NCBI RefSeq assembly: GCF_005876985.1
Contig: NZ_VAHD01000001.1
Location: forward strand, 744,001 to 808,000
Length of the DNA stretch: 64,000 bases
Reading direction: 5' to 3'
From: Rhodoferax bucti
GTDB taxonomy: Bacteria > Pseudomonadota > Gammaproteobacteria > Burkholderiales > Burkholderiaceae_C
Positions 18,244 to 27,075 of this stretch are shown here, in pieces. The notes below the pieces were generated by a model, which saw only the letters and a program-made list of their open reading frames with translations, ran no database searches and was not told the origin of the DNA. The first letter of the stretch is position 1; every line of letters begins with the position of its first letter. The translations under genes and the position numbers were made by a program.

Positions 18244-19218
18244 ATGACGAATTACACCCATTGGTTCCTGCGTGCAAGGCTCAAAACCAGACAGCTTTTG
18301 CTATTGGTCGCATTGTCCGAGGAGGGCAATATCCACCGGGCAGCACAAGTGCTGAACATGACGCAGCCCGCTGCCTCCAAACTGCTCAAGGACCTGGAGG
18401 ACGTGCTGGGCGTCTCCCTGTTTGAGCGCCTGCCACGCGGCATGCGCCCCACCTGGTACGGCGACACCATGATCCGCCATGCGCGCGCCGCACTGGCCAG
18501 CCTCAACCAAGCCCATGAAGAGCTGCAAGCCGCCAAGAACGGGCAGTTCGGCCAGGTGAATCTCGGCTCCATCACCGCGCCGGGCCTGGCTTTGTTGCCG
18601 CCCACCGTGGCCGCCGTCAAGCAGGCGCACCCCAATCTGCAAATCACCATCCAGATTGAGCCCAGCAACGTACTGATCGAAAAACTCAACCGCGGCACCC
18701 TGGACATTCTGGTGGGTCGCCTCTCACCCGAGCACGACAAGGCCGCATTGCGCTACGAAATGGTGGCAGAAGAACCCATTTGCGCCGTCGCACGCCCGGG
18801 CCACCCGTTGCTGACGGCCATCAAGCCCACCTTGGAAGACGTGTTCAAGTACGGCTGGATCGTGCCGCCCGCCGGCAGCATGCTGCGCCACCGGTTTGAT
18901 TTGATGATTCAGGAATTGGGCCTGGAGCAGCCCTCCAACAGCGTGGAGACCAGTGCGTTGTTGTTCATCAGCAAAATGATGCAGCAAAGCGACATGGTGA
19001 GCGTGATGGCCGTGGACGTAGCCCGCTACTACGCCAACCACGGCTTGATGTCCATCCTGCCTGTGGCCATGCCCTGCGAAATGGAGCCCTTCGGCTTCAT
19101 CACCCGCCGGGACCGTTTGCTGTCGCCGGCCGGTGAAGTGGTGTTGCGGGCCCTGAAAGCCTCTGCCATGACGGTGTACGGCAAAGCCTTCAGCGTGGAC
19201 CCCGCCCCCGCAGGCTAA
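18244..19218 (+). CDS. gbpR: LysR-family regulator (GbpR-like, sugar operon control)
   Basis: A 324-residue LysR-type regulator. The N-terminal winged helix-turn-helix is clear (LVALSEEGNIHRAAQVLNMT followed by QPAASKLLKDLEDVLG), and the rest is the periplasmic-binding-like effector domain. It is transcribed away from chvE, the arrangement of GbpR, which controls ChvE-type galactose/arabinose uptake in Rhizobiales and Azospirillum. The ATG has almost no Shine-Dalgarno sequence. It probably responds to an aldose or a derived acid and acts on the intergenic region on its left, and possibly also on the SDR and dehydratase genes to its right. Confidence 0.85.
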   Translation: MTNYTHWFLRARLKTRQLLLLVALSEEGNIHRAAQVLNMTQPAASKLLKDLEDVLGVSLFERLPRGMRPTWYGDTMIRHARAALASLNQAHEELQAAKNGQFGQVNLGSITAPGLALLPPTVAAVKQAHPNLQITIQIEPSNVLIEKLNRGTLDILVGRLSPEHDKAALRYEMVAEEPICAVARPGHPLLTAIKPTLEDVFKYGWIVPPAGSMLRHRFDLMIQELGLEQPSNSVETSALLFISKMMQQSDMVSVMAVDVARYYANHGLMSILPVAMPCEMEPFGFITRRDRLLSPAGEVVLRALKASAMTVYGKAFSVDPAPAG

Positions 19219-19224
19219 GTCAAT

Positions 19225-19252
19225 GGATGCGGGTCAGTTCCAGCCCGCATCC
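19225..19252. terminator. Hairpin at the convergent end of the LysR and SDR genes
   Basis: GGATGCGGG and CCCGCATCC pair perfectly (9 bp) around ten bases. The right half encodes the last residues of the SDR protein, and its stop codon lies in the loop. There is no T tract, so termination by hairpin alone is uncertain. Confidence 0.45.
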
Positions 19253-20010
19253 ACCTTGAACTCTTGCGCCGTGCACATGGCGCCGTCGTCCGACGCCAAA
19301 AACAGCACCATGCGCGCCACGTCCGAGGGTTGCAACTTGTCAGGCAGGCACTGGTTGCGCTGGATATCGGCCTCGCCCTCGGCGTTGAGCCACATTTTGA
19401 TCTGGCGCTCTGTCATCACCCAGCCGGGAGACACGGTGTTGATGCGGATGCGGTCTGCGCCCAACGTATCCGCCAGGCCCCGGGTCAAACCATTGACTGA
19501 GGACTTGGCCACCGCATAGCAGGGGTAACCGCTGCCCTTGGTTTGCCAGCCGGTAGACCCCAGGTTGATCACAGACCCGCCACCCAAACGTTTCATGCCG
19601 GGCACAACGGCCTGAATGGCAAAAAAGGCCGGCCGCTGGTTAACCGCCATGCGTTCATCCCAGTACTCGGGCGTCACCGACTCCAGGGTGTGGCGGTCGT
19701 CGCGGGCTACGTTGTTCACAAGCACCGAGAAATCGCCCAAAGCCGCGGCCGCCTCGGTAGCAGCCAGCTGCAAGGCCGCGATGTCGCGCACATCACAGGT
19801 GCGCCACCAAATTTGCGCCTGCGTGCGGGCGCTCAAGCTCTCTGCCAGTTGCCGGCTTTCCGCCTCTGCCACATCCACAAAGGCCACCCGGGCGCCTTGC
19901 TCGGCAAACGCGGTCACGATGGCCGCACCAATGCCGGTGCCACCACCGGTGATGAATACATTTTTGCCCTGCAGGCTGGGGTATTGGGCGAGTTTTTTGG
20001 GCTCAGACAT
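19234..20010 (-). CDS. SDR-family dehydrogenase, probable aldose 1-dehydrogenase
   Basis: A 258-residue classical short-chain dehydrogenase. The cofactor motif is VFITGGGTGIGAAIV, with Asp in AFVDVAEAE favouring NAD. NNVA, the catalytic Ser in INLGSTGW and the YAVAK catalytic pair follow. Related SDRs oxidise galactose, arabinose or other aldoses at C1 to a lactone, which would be the first step of the pathway built by the neighbouring dehydratases. It is divergent from the IlvD/EDD dehydratase gene, and the two may share a control region. Its substrate is inferred from context. Confidence 0.85.
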   Translation of the reverse strand: MSEPKKLAQYPSLQGKNVFITGGGTGIGAAIVTAFAEQGARVAFVDVAEAESRQLAESLSARTQAQIWWRTCDVRDIAALQLAATEAAAALGDFSVLVNNVARDDRHTLESVTPEYWDERMAVNQRPAFFAIQAVVPGMKRLGGGSVINLGSTGWQTKGSGYPCYAVAKSSVNGLTRGLADTLGADRIRINTVSPGWVMTERQIKMWLNAEGEADIQRNQCLPDKLQPSDVARMVLFLASDDGAMCTAQEFKVDAGWN

Positions 20011-20111
20011 GGTTTTTTCTCAAATTTGATTGCAATTTATATATATGAATTGTCTCGAAATTCATTTTCTATTATCACTGTGCATTGGTACCATGCCTGC
20101 TGTCAAGAACC

Positions 20112-20126
20112 GGAGGCGTCGCCTCC
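20112..20126. promoter_or_regulatory. Palindrome in the dehydratase leader
   Basis: GGAGGCG and CGCCTCC flank a single base, 21 bp before the ATG of the dehydratase. It could be an operator or a tight hairpin in the mRNA leader. Confidence 0.35.
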
Positions 20127-20146
20127 ACGAATAAAGAGGCAAACCC

Positions 20147-21871
20147 ATGAGTTCCGAAAAGCCCCCATTCCGCCGCAGCCACGCCTGGTTCGGCCGCCAG
20201 GACCGCGATGGTTTTGTGCACCGCAGCTGGCTCAAAAACCAGGGCTATCCGCACGACCTGCTCGATGGCCGCCCCATCATCGGCATCTGCAACACCTGGA
20301 GCGAATTGACGCCCTGCAATGGCCATTTCCGTGAGCTGGCCGAGTTTGTGAAGCGTGGTGTGTACGAGGCCGGTGGCTTCCCACTCGAATTCCCCGTCAT
20401 GTCCTTAGGCGAAACCCAGCTGCGCCCTACCGCCATGTTGTTCCGCAACCTGGCATCGATGGATGTGGAAGAAAGCATCCGCGGCAACCCGATTGACGGC
20501 GTAGTGCTGCTCATGGGCTGCGACAAGACGACACCATCATTGATGATGGGTGCCGCCAGCTGCGACTTGCCCACCATCGGTTTGTCCGGCGGCCCCATGC
20601 TCAACGGCAAGTTCCGTGGCAAAGATGTGGGCTCCGGCACTGGCGTGTGGCAAATGTCTGAAATGGTGCGGGCGGGCGAAATGACCATGGAAGAGTTCTC
20701 GTCCTGCGAGAGCGATATGCACCGCTCCAGTGGCACCTGCATGACCATGGGCACCGCCTCCACCATGGCCAGCATGGTCGAAGCCTTGGGTATGGCTCTG
20801 CCGGAGAACGCTGCCATCCCGGCTGCGGACACCCGCCGCAAACGCTTGGCCCAACTGACCGGCCGCCGCATTGTGGAAATGGTCAAGCAGGACATCAAGA
20901 TGTCCCAGATCCTGACCCGTCAAGCGTTTGAGAATGCCATCCGTACCAACGCGGCCATTGGCGGCTCCACCAACGCGGTGATCCACTTGCTGGCGATTGC
21001 CGGCCGCATCGGCGTGGAGTTGAAGCTGGAAGACTTCGACAAGCTGGGCTCGGAAGTGAACAACATCCTGAACCTGCAACCCTCCGGCAAGTACCTGATG
21101 GAAGACTTCTGCTACGCCGGCGGCCTACCTGCGGTCATGCGCGAAATCCTGCCAATGTTGCACGGCGACGCACTGACGGTGAACGGCAAGACCATCCGCC
21201 AGAACGTGGAAAACGCGCCTTGCTACAACCGCGAAGTCATCAAGACGGTGGACGAGCCTTTCATGCCCGCCGCAGGTATTGCGGTGGTGCGTGGCAACCT
21301 AGCCCCTAACGGTGCGGTGATCAAACCCTCGGCGGCGTCCAAACACCTGCTGCACCACCGTGGCCCGGCCGTGGTGTTCGAGTCGATTGAAGACTTCCAC
21401 GCACGTATCGACGACCCAGACTTGGACATCGACGAAAACAGCGTCATGGTGCTCAAGAACTGCGGCCCGCGCGGCTACCCCGGCATGGCAGAAGTGGGCA
21501 ACATGCCCCTGCCACCCAAAGTGCTCAAGAAGGGCATTACCGACATGGTACGCATTTCGGACGCACGCATGAGCGGCACGGCCTATGGCACGACCGTATT
21601 GCACACCTCGCCCGAAGCCGCCGCTGGCGGCCCCTTGGCCGTGGTGCAAAACGGCGACATCATTGAACTCAATGTACCGGAGCGCAAGCTGCACCTGGAA
21701 GTGTCGGACGAAGAACTGGCGCGCCGTTTGGCCGCGTGGCAAGCACCCGAGAAGCCCAAGCGCGGTTGGTACAAGTTGTATGTAGAGACCGTGCAACAGG
21801 CCCACTTGGGCGCGGACTTGGACTTTTTGGTGGGTGGAAGCGGCGCTGCAGTGCCGCGCGACTCCCACTGA
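20147..21871 (+). CDS. IlvD/EDD family sugar-acid dehydratase (L-arabonate dehydratase-like)
   Basis: A 574-residue Fe-S dehydratase of the IlvD/EDD family, closest in pattern to L-arabonate and D-xylonate dehydratases. Cluster cysteines are expected in ICNTWSELTPCNGH, LLMGCDKTTPS and MHRSSGTCMTMGTASTM. Other blocks are NAAIGGSTNAVIHL and KNCGPRGYPGMAEVG. It converts an aldonate to a 2-keto-3-deoxy acid, the substrate of the DHDPS-family enzyme in the neighbouring operon. An AGAGG ribosome site precedes the ATG. A terminator follows. Confidence 0.92.
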   Translation: MSSEKPPFRRSHAWFGRQDRDGFVHRSWLKNQGYPHDLLDGRPIIGICNTWSELTPCNGHFRELAEFVKRGVYEAGGFPLEFPVMSLGETQLRPTAMLFRNLASMDVEESIRGNPIDGVVLLMGCDKTTPSLMMGAASCDLPTIGLSGGPMLNGKFRGKDVGSGTGVWQMSEMVRAGEMTMEEFSSCESDMHRSSGTCMTMGTASTMASMVEALGMALPENAAIPAADTRRKRLAQLTGRRIVEMVKQDIKMSQILTRQAFENAIRTNAAIGGSTNAVIHLLAIAGRIGVELKLEDFDKLGSEVNNILNLQPSGKYLMEDFCYAGGLPAVMREILPMLHGDALTVNGKTIRQNVENAPCYNREVIKTVDEPFMPAAGIAVVRGNLAPNGAVIKPSAASKHLLHHRGPAVVFESIEDFHARIDDPDLDIDENSVMVLKNCGPRGYPGMAEVGNMPLPPKVLKKGITDMVRISDARMSGTAYGTTVLHTSPEAAAGGPLAVVQNGDIIELNVPERKLHLEVSDEELARRLAAWQAPEKPKRGWYKLYVETVQQAHLGADLDFLVGGSGAAVPRDSH

Positions 21872-21894
21872 GCGCGTCTTTCCGAGAGGCTCAC

Positions 21895-21936
21895 AGGCCC
21901 ATTGCCGCGGTTATGCCGTAGCGATGGGCCTTTTTT
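21895..21936 (+). terminator. Intrinsic terminator after the dehydratase gene
   Basis: AGGCCCAT and ATGGGCCT pair over a 21-base loop that can fold further (GCCG...), followed by a run of six T. Confidence 0.85.
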
Positions 21937-21978
21937 GTCGTTGTGATCGGCCCCAGTACAACCATAAGGAGACAGGCC

Positions 21979-23520
21979 ATGAATTTCAAAAATATCAAGA
22001 TATCCACCCGTTTGACCGCCGTCATGGGCGGACTGACCGCCTTGCTGGTGGCCGTGGTTGTTCTCGCGCTGACGCAAATGCAGGCCATGCGCAATGACAC
22101 CATCGCAATCACCAGCAATTGGCTCCCGAGTGTGGGGCTGATCGGCGATCTGCGTGCGGGTCTTGCGGATTTGCGCGCCTTGGAAAGCCAGCACATTCTC
22201 AATACCGATGAAACGGCCATGGAGCGCATCGGCAAACTCGCAACCCAAGCCGTACTCGGTATTGAAGCCATCCGGCAGGACTATGGAAAGCTGGTCAACG
22301 AAGCCGAAGAGCAAACCCTGTTTTCGCGCTTGGAAACGGATTGGAAAGCCTACCAGGCACTGCATGCGCAGCTGGTAGACATGTCCACCAAGCGCGAAAA
22401 ATTCCCCGCGCGCAAGCTGCTGGAAGGCGATGCCAAAACCCTGTTCGATTCGCTGGATGCCACTGTGAAAAAGATCGCCGAATACAACCGGACAGGTGCC
22501 ACATCGGCAAGCGCCCAAACCGACAGCAGCTTTCAAACCGCCCGCACCTCCATGCTGTTGGCACTGGTCGTCGGGGCCATGGCAGCAGCGGGGGCCACTT
22601 TGTGGGTTACACGATCAGTCACCCGGCCGATTGCCACCGTGATTGATCTCGCCGATGGCATTGCAGATGGGGATTTGTCCAAAATCATTACTGTGGATTC
22701 GAGCAATGAAACGGGTCAATTGCTGGCGGCATTGCAACGGATGCAACACAACCTGGCGAACGTAGTCGCCCAGGTACGTGAAGGCTCCGAAGGCGTCGCC
22801 ACCGCCAGCGCCGAAATCGCCCAAGGTAACAACGACCTCTCGGCCCGCACCGAGCAGCAAGCCAGCGCCCTGGAAGAAACCGCAGCGAGCATGGAAGAAC
22901 TCGGCTCCACCGTCAAACAAAACGCCGACTCCGCCCGCCAAGCCAACCAACTCGCCATGAATGCGTCTACCGTGGCGATTCAAGGCGGAGAAGTGGTGAG
23001 TCAGGTGGTGGAGACCATGAAAGGCATCAACGAGAGCAGCCGCAAGATTGCTGACATCATCAGCGTCATTGACGGCATCGCCTTCCAAACCAACATCCTG
23101 GCCCTGAATGCAGCGGTAGAAGCCGCACGGGCGGGTGAACAGGGACGAGGCTTTGCCGTCGTCGCCTCCGAAGTCCGTAGCTTGGCCGGACGCAGTGCCG
23201 AAGCCGCCAAAGAAATCAAAACCCTGATCAACGCCAGCGTAGAGCGGGTGGAGCAAGGTAGTAGCTTGGTCGACAAAGCCGGTGAAACCATGACCGAAGT
23301 GGTCAGCAGCATCCGCAGAGTCACCGACATCATGGGAGAAATCAGTGCCGCCAGCTCAGAGCAAAGTGCTGGGGTCTCTCAAGTGGGAGAAGCCGTTACT
23401 TCCATGGACCAGACCACGCAGCAGAACGCGGCTTTGGTGGAGGAGATGGCAGCGGCGGCCAGCAGCTTGAAGGGCCAAGCCAACGACCTGGTGCAGGTGG
23501 TGGCGGTGTTCAAGCTTTGA
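21979..23520 (+). CDS. Methyl-accepting chemotaxis protein (4HB-type sensor)
   Basis: A 513-residue chemoreceptor. Transmembrane segment 1 is at about residues 12-35 ([20 protein letters not shown]), followed by a roughly 150-residue periplasmic helical bundle. Transmembrane segment 2 is [19 protein letters not shown], then a HAMP domain ([20 protein letters not shown]). The cytoplasmic signalling hairpin has the conserved tip [20 protein letters not shown]. The C-terminus (VVAVFKL) lacks a CheR-binding pentapeptide. ATG 21979 has a strong AAGGAGA site. It lies just after the sugar locus; sensing a sugar is possible but not shown. Confidence 0.93.
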   Translation: MNFKNIKISTRLTAVMGGLTALLVAVVVLALTQMQAMRNDTIAITSNWLPSVGLIGDLRAGLADLRALESQHILNTDETAMERIGKLATQAVLGIEAIRQDYGKLVNEAEEQTLFSRLETDWKAYQALHAQLVDMSTKREKFPARKLLEGDAKTLFDSLDATVKKIAEYNRTGATSASAQTDSSFQTARTSMLLALVVGAMAAAGATLWVTRSVTRPIATVIDLADGIADGDLSKIITVDSSNETGQLLAALQRMQHNLANVVAQVREGSEGVATASAEIAQGNNDLSARTEQQASALEETAASMEELGSTVKQNADSARQANQLAMNASTVAIQGGEVVSQVVETMKGINESSRKIADIISVIDGIAFQTNILALNAAVEAARAGEQGRGFAVVASEVRSLAGRSAEAAKEIKTLINASVERVEQGSSLVDKAGETMTEVVSSIRRVTDIMGEISAASSEQSAGVSQVGEAVTSMDQTTQQNAALVEEMAAAASSLKGQANDLVQVVAVFKL

Positions 23521-23531
23521 GTCAAATCGGG

Positions 23532-23577
23532 CTCTAGCGCACGGTGAGTGTGCGCGATCAGCTATCTATTTGATAGC
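23532..23577 (+). repeat. Dispersed double-hairpin repeat, copy 3
   Basis: TAGCGCAC pairs with GTGTGCGC, and GCTATC with GATAGC. It lies between the convergent chemoreceptor and infA genes. Confidence 0.85.
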
Positions 23578-23582
23578 AAATA

Positions 23583-23635
23583 CAACCGGAACCTTGCGTC
23601 CGGTTGTGCATTGGCGAACCCGATGCGCCAATGCA
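23583..23635. terminator. Two tandem perfect hairpins between convergent genes
   Basis: Hairpin one is CAACCGGA with TCCGGTTG (8 bp, 8-base loop). Hairpin two is TGCATTGGCG with CGCCAATGCA (10 bp, 9-base loop). With the repeat just upstream this makes four stems in about 105 bp. There is no T tract, but the position suits a bidirectional transcription block. Confidence 0.55.
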
Positions 23636-23647
23636 CACCTATTCACA

Positions 23648-23896
23648 TCAACGACGTGGTGTCATCGGGCCACGTCCTTCGATGTGGCGGAAGTTGATAC
23701 GGCCTTTGCTCAGGTCGTAAGGCGAGAGCTCCAGGGACACACGGTCGCCCGCCAGAATACGGATGTGGTTCTTGCGCATCTTGCCTGCGGAGTAGGCGAT
23801 CAACTGGTGACCGTTATCCAGGGTCACGCGGAAACGGGTGTCAGGCAACACTTCGTTCACCACACCCATCATTTCAATCAGGTCTTCTTTAGCCAT
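23648..23896 (-). CDS. infA: Translation initiation factor IF-1
   Basis: An 82-residue S1-type OB-fold protein: [20 protein letters not shown], then [17 protein letters not shown] and [16 protein letters not shown]-1 binds the ribosomal A site during initiation. It carries about ten residues ([12 protein letters not shown]) beyond the usual 72, and it is a single gene outside a ribosomal-protein operon. Both features recall the second infA copies of Burkholderiales, so another infA may exist elsewhere. The ATG has an AGAGGAAG-type ribosome site. Confidence 0.95.
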   Translation of the reverse strand: MAKEDLIEMMGVVNEVLPDTRFRVTLDNGHQLIAYSAGKMRKNHIRILAGDRVSLELSPYDLSKGRINFRHIEGRGPMTPRR

Positions 23897-24415
23897 AAAA
23901 CTTCCTCTGAACGTATAAGTTACCGGGAGCCGGTGAGGGCCTGTATCCGGTAGATACCTTGTGCGCTTGCAAGGTCAGCGTGCGCATCAGGTGTTGAAAA
24001 ATCGTTGTAGAACCGCCGTACCCCACTGGTACATACCTTGCCAGATCCGCTCAGCGGGCAGATTCGGGCTGCAACCGGCAATGCAGTGCTTGCCGATGAA
24101 GATGGGATGCAAAACGTCAATCTAATTTTGGTTCTGAAACATTAAAAATACAAACGCACACACCACAGCAATGAGCCAAACGCTCCTTGAAGGGCGCTTG
24201 CGGGTCCATGGTGGGAGTCGCTGTAGAAGCCGAATCGGGGCGGATCGGGAAATTCTCCGGCCGGAAGAATCGTGTTTTTGCGTCACGCATTCACACTGCC
24301 AATCGCTTTTCGGCAACTCGCTAATGTAGCATGGAGCGCTAAAAATGGAACTTCGCACGCTCCGTGAACTCGATCGTGTGTGGTTTTCTGCCTAAAACTG
24401 GAACTATTTCAAGCC
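23897..24415. other. Gene-poor stretch between infA and the amidotransferase gene
   Basis: No convincing gene was found. On the minus strand 24122-24358 is open for 78 codons and ends in a hydrophobic run (VWLIAVVCAFVFLMF). A second frame, 23920-24120, is also open. Neither has a good ribosome site or recognisable family. The part next to infA presumably holds its promoter. Confidence 0.4.
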
Positions 24416-25120
24416 ATGAAACTTTGCATTCTGGACAACGACACCATTGATGAAGCCCTGATTCCGGTCTACGGAAGTTACGGCGCCATGCTGGCAAAAG
24501 TTTTGCGGGAAGCCGGCGCAGAGCACTGGACCATGGACCGGTTCAGCACCCCACATGGGGAGTATCCGTCTTCGTTCGCAGACTACGATGCAGTGCTTTT
24601 GACGGGTAGCAAAGCAGATTCGTTTTCTGATGAACCCTGGGTGGTAGAGCTGCGCCGACGCGTGACAGCGCTGCTTGCCACCGATATCAAATTGTTGGGC
24701 GTGTGCTTTGGCCATCAGCTGATTGCCTTGTGTCTGGGTGCCAAGGTGGGCAGGGCGCCCAAAGGCTGGGTGACCGGACGTCACCAGTACCAATGGCATG
24801 CCGGTGACTTGGTGGAGCCTGCGCGTGATGGTTTTGCACTTCTCGCCAGCCATCAGGACCAGGTGTTGGAACTTCCTGAAGGCGCACGCTTACTCGCAAG
24901 CAGCGACCATTGCCCGATTGCAGCGTACTCCAAAGGCAAAGAAGTGCTATGCATTCAACCGCACCCCGAATTTGTAGAGGACTACAGTGCCTATTTGCTC
25001 GACAAGCGACGTGCACTGCTGGGAGATGAACACTACGCTTCCAGCATGGAAAGCCTGCAACACGGCCACGAAGGCCCAGAATTTGCCAAGCTGATGGTGG
25101 CGTTTGTAGAAGGCAACTAA
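24416..25120 (+). CDS. Class I glutamine amidotransferase-like protein (GMP synthase type)
   Basis: A 234-residue stand-alone class I amidotransferase (GATase1, COG0518 type). The nucleophile elbow is GVCFGHQLIA, and the triad is completed by IQPHPEF (His and Glu). Such proteins free ammonia from glutamine, or hydrolyse gamma-glutamyl compounds. Without a fused synthase the substrate is unknown. ATG 24416 (KLCILDNDTID) begins the conserved sequence; the upstream extension of the frame has no family-like residues. It overlaps the convergent next gene by four bases. Confidence 0.88.
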   Translation: MKLCILDNDTIDEALIPVYGSYGAMLAKVLREAGAEHWTMDRFSTPHGEYPSSFADYDAVLLTGSKADSFSDEPWVVELRRRVTALLATDIKLLGVCFGHQLIALCLGAKVGRAPKGWVTGRHQYQWHAGDLVEPARDGFALLASHQDQVLELPEGARLLASSDHCPIAAYSKGKEVLCIQPHPEFVEDYSAYLLDKRRALLGDEHYASSMESLQHGHEGPEFAKLMVAFVEGN

Positions 25121-25602
25121 GCTTTTTGCAAAGCGGCAACAATGCGTGCCTGATCCAGTTTTTTTGCCGCCCCAAACCCGGCAATCACTCTGCCGGCTAC
25201 CGGACTGATTTCTACAAAAGAGAAGTCTGGCAAATCTGTCATGAAAGCCACCTCCGGGAACCGGCGGAGGTAAGCTTCGCGGGCATTGGCGTAGCCGCTT
25301 TGGTCTCTGGACACAAATGACGCTGTGCCTTGGACAGACATTCTTGGCAAAGCATGCACTTCTGCTCCCGCTGTTTCTGCTTTTGCAACTAACAGACTGG
25401 CATGTGGCTTGTTATGCAAATACGCAAAGTGCGGTGACATGCCGCTGATGTGAATCAGCAGTGTTCCACGCACAGGGTCTATCGCAAAAGGCACCATGGA
25501 CGCGTGTGGCATGCCCTCTTCATCCACTGTGGCCATGGCGGCGATGCGCTGCCCGGACAAAAGTGCCTCAAGCACCGCATCAAATCGTTGGGTATCGGTC
25601 AT
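25117..25602 (-). CDS. Pyridoxamine 5'-phosphate oxidase-fold protein (HugZ-like)
   Basis: A 161-residue split-barrel flavin-binding-fold protein, of the group that includes PNPOx-like and HugZ/HutZ heme-utilisation proteins. Visible blocks are AAMATVDEEGMPHASMVPFA, LIHISGMSPHFAYLHNKPHA, SLLV and FVEISPVAGRVIAGFGAA. Whether it binds FMN, F420 or heme cannot be decided. ATG 25602 is chosen because an in-frame codon at 25644 lies inside a strong terminator hairpin. The stop overlaps that of the convergent amidotransferase. Confidence 0.83.
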   Translation of the reverse strand: MTDTQRFDAVLEALLSGQRIAAMATVDEEGMPHASMVPFAIDPVRGTLLIHISGMSPHFAYLHNKPHASLLVAKAETAGAEVHALPRMSVQGTASFVSRDQSGYANAREAYLRRFPEVAFMTDLPDFSFVEISPVAGRVIAGFGAAKKLDQARIVAALQKA

Positions 25603-25623
25603 TGCAGCATGGTAGCGCGCAAC

Positions 25624-25663
25624 AAAAACGCCCCGTGACGGCATTCGTCAACGGGGCGTTTTT
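25624..25663. terminator. Long bidirectional terminator hairpin upstream of the PNPOx-fold gene
   Basis: A stem of about 17 bp with one bulged base: AAAAACGCCCCG and TGACG pair with CGTCA and CGGGGCGTTTTT around a five-base loop. Five A or T on each side make it a terminator in both directions. It lies only 21 bp upstream of the minus-strand ATG at 25602, inside the expected leader or promoter region. Confidence 0.85.
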
Positions 25664-25805
25664 GCATCCAGCCTCGGTAAGGCTTTGAACATCCAGTTCC
25701 TTGTGAGATTTGGACAGGTACTTGCTGTGGTTCAGCGTCTGCCAAGAAGTGTACGCAAGGACTGTCGGCAGTTCATTGCCTAATTGCGATCTAAAGCGGT
25801 ATTTA

Positions 25806-25841
25806 TGGAATATTATTCCAACAAATAAATATTTATTGGAA
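25806..25841. promoter_or_regulatory. Probable Lrp-type operator (three half-sites)
   Basis: TGGAA (25806-25810), TTCCA (25816-25820) and TGGAA (25837-25841) alternate in orientation just before the Lrp gene. Between them is the palindrome AATAAATATTTATT. Such AT-rich phased half-sites suit autoregulation by an Lrp/AsnC protein. Confidence 0.5.
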
Positions 25842-25845
25842 TTTT

Positions 25846-26310
25846 ATGAACATAGACAAGTTTGATCAGCAAATTCTCGAAATCCTGCAGGTGGATGGGC
25901 GTATTGCCAACCAAGACTTGGCAGACCGGATTGGTTTGTCGCCGTCTCCCTGTTTGCGCAGGGTACGTGCGCTTGAAGAGTCCGGTTTGATTACAGGCTA
26001 CCGGGCCATGCTGGATGCCAAAAAACTCGGACTTTCTTTGATTGCGCTGGTCCATATTTCCATGGACCGCCACACCCCGGAGCGGTTTGCCAATTTTGAA
26101 GCCAGCGTAGGCATCTTGCCCGAAGTGCTGGAATGCCTGCTCATTACCGGCCAGGATGCGGATTACCAGATCAAGGTGGCCGTCAAAGATATGGACCACT
26201 ATCAAGCGCTTTTGCTCAACAAGCTGACCCGCATTGAGGGTGTTACCGGTGTGCACTCCAGCTTTGTATTGCGCAGGGTCATAGACCGGACTGCACTGCC
26301 TTTGGTTTGA
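25846..26310 (+). CDS. Lrp/AsnC family transcriptional regulator
   Basis: A 154-residue feast/famine regulator. The N-terminal helix-turn-helix (RIANQDLADRIGLSPSPCLR, residues about 18-37) is followed by a linker and the RAM effector domain (AMLDAKKLGLSLIALVHISM, CLLITGQDADYQIKV, EGVTGVHSSFVLRRV). Such proteins form octamers and respond to amino acids. The amino acid and targets are unknown. The NRDE gene follows after nine bases and may be cotranscribed. Confidence 0.92.
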   Translation: MNIDKFDQQILEILQVDGRIANQDLADRIGLSPSPCLRRVRALEESGLITGYRAMLDAKKLGLSLIALVHISMDRHTPERFANFEASVGILPEVLECLLITGQDADYQIKVAVKDMDHYQALLLNKLTRIEGVTGVHSSFVLRRVIDRTALPLV

Positions 26311-26319
26311 GAGTGCCCC

Positions 26320-27075
26320 ATGTGCATGATCGTGTGGGATTGGAACCCTACAAGCCGTGAATTACTGCTACTGAGCAACCGCGACGAGTTTTACCAACGC
26401 CCTGCCTTGCCTTTGCATGTATGGCAAAACACCGATATTTATGCTGGTAAAGACTTGGAAGCCGAGGGAAGTTGGTTAGGGTGCACTCTCAGCGGCAGGC
26501 TCGCTGCTGTTACCAATTTCAGGAATGGAAAGGTGGCTCAAGCACACACCAAAAGCCGCGGAAAATTGGTCACGGATTTTCTGAAAAGTGATGCCAGTTC
26601 TGAACACTTCTTGGAAGAACTGGGTCAGCAGGTGGGGGATTACAACGGCTTTAATTTATTGGTATTCGACGGCAGCAAATTGTGCGGATTCGAAAGCCAT
26701 ACCGGACGCACTATCCATATACCGCCAGGCATTTCAGGGGTCTCCAATGCTGGCTTTGACACGCCTTGGCCCAAGCTCATCAAAAGCAAAAATCGTTTAC
26801 AACAACTTCGGCAGAACCCTGACACCCCTTGGGAAAGCTATTGGTCTATCCTTGCTGATGACACCCGTGCAAATGTAGATGAATTGCCCAGCACGGGCAT
26901 TCCCACCGCTATGGAACACCAACTGTCCGCGGTGTTTATCCAATTACCCGGTTACGGAACACGTGCCAGCAGCTTGATTCAGATAGACCGGCAACGCGGC
27001 ACTTTCGTTGAAAAGACCTTTGATCCCAACGGACTGCAAGGCACTGTGCACTTGCAGATTCCGTTCACACCTTAG
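26320..27075 (+). CDS. NRDE family protein (TANGO2 homologue)
   Basis: A 251-residue protein that begins [10 protein letters not shown] and carries the name-giving motif in [10 protein letters not shown], with [20 protein letters not shown] and an N-terminal Cys2 typical of the family (COG3332). The family may belong to the Ntn-hydrolase superfamily and its eukaryotic relative TANGO2 has been linked to heme and lipid metabolism; the bacterial role is not settled. The stop overlaps that of convergent minE by four bases. Confidence 0.9.
   Translation: MCMIVWDWNPTSRELLLLSNRDEFYQRPALPLHVWQNTDIYAGKDLEAEGSWLGCTLSGRLAAVTNFRNGKVAQAHTKSRGKLVTDFLKSDASSEHFLEELGQQVGDYNGFNLLVFDGSKLCGFESHTGRTIHIPPGISGVSNAGFDTPWPKLIKSKNRLQQLRQNPDTPWESYWSILADDTRANVDELPSTGIPTAMEHQLSAVFIQLPGYGTRASSLIQIDRQRGTFVEKTFDPNGLQGTVHLQIPFTP

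Noticed and set aside
20048-20080. TTGTCT and TATTAT as promoter elements before the sugar-acid dehydratase
   Set aside because: The spacing is about 14 bp, too short for a normal sigma-70 promoter.
24122-24358. Minus-strand 78-codon frame with a hydrophobic C-terminus between infA and the amidotransferase gene
   Set aside because: No ribosome site, no recognisable family, and a second overlapping frame is equally open; noted only as gene-poor DNA.
25602-25810. Minus-strand frame without stops running through the terminator upstream of the PNPOx-fold gene
   Set aside because: It has no start codon in a sensible place and passes through a perfect terminator, so it is unlikely to be translated.
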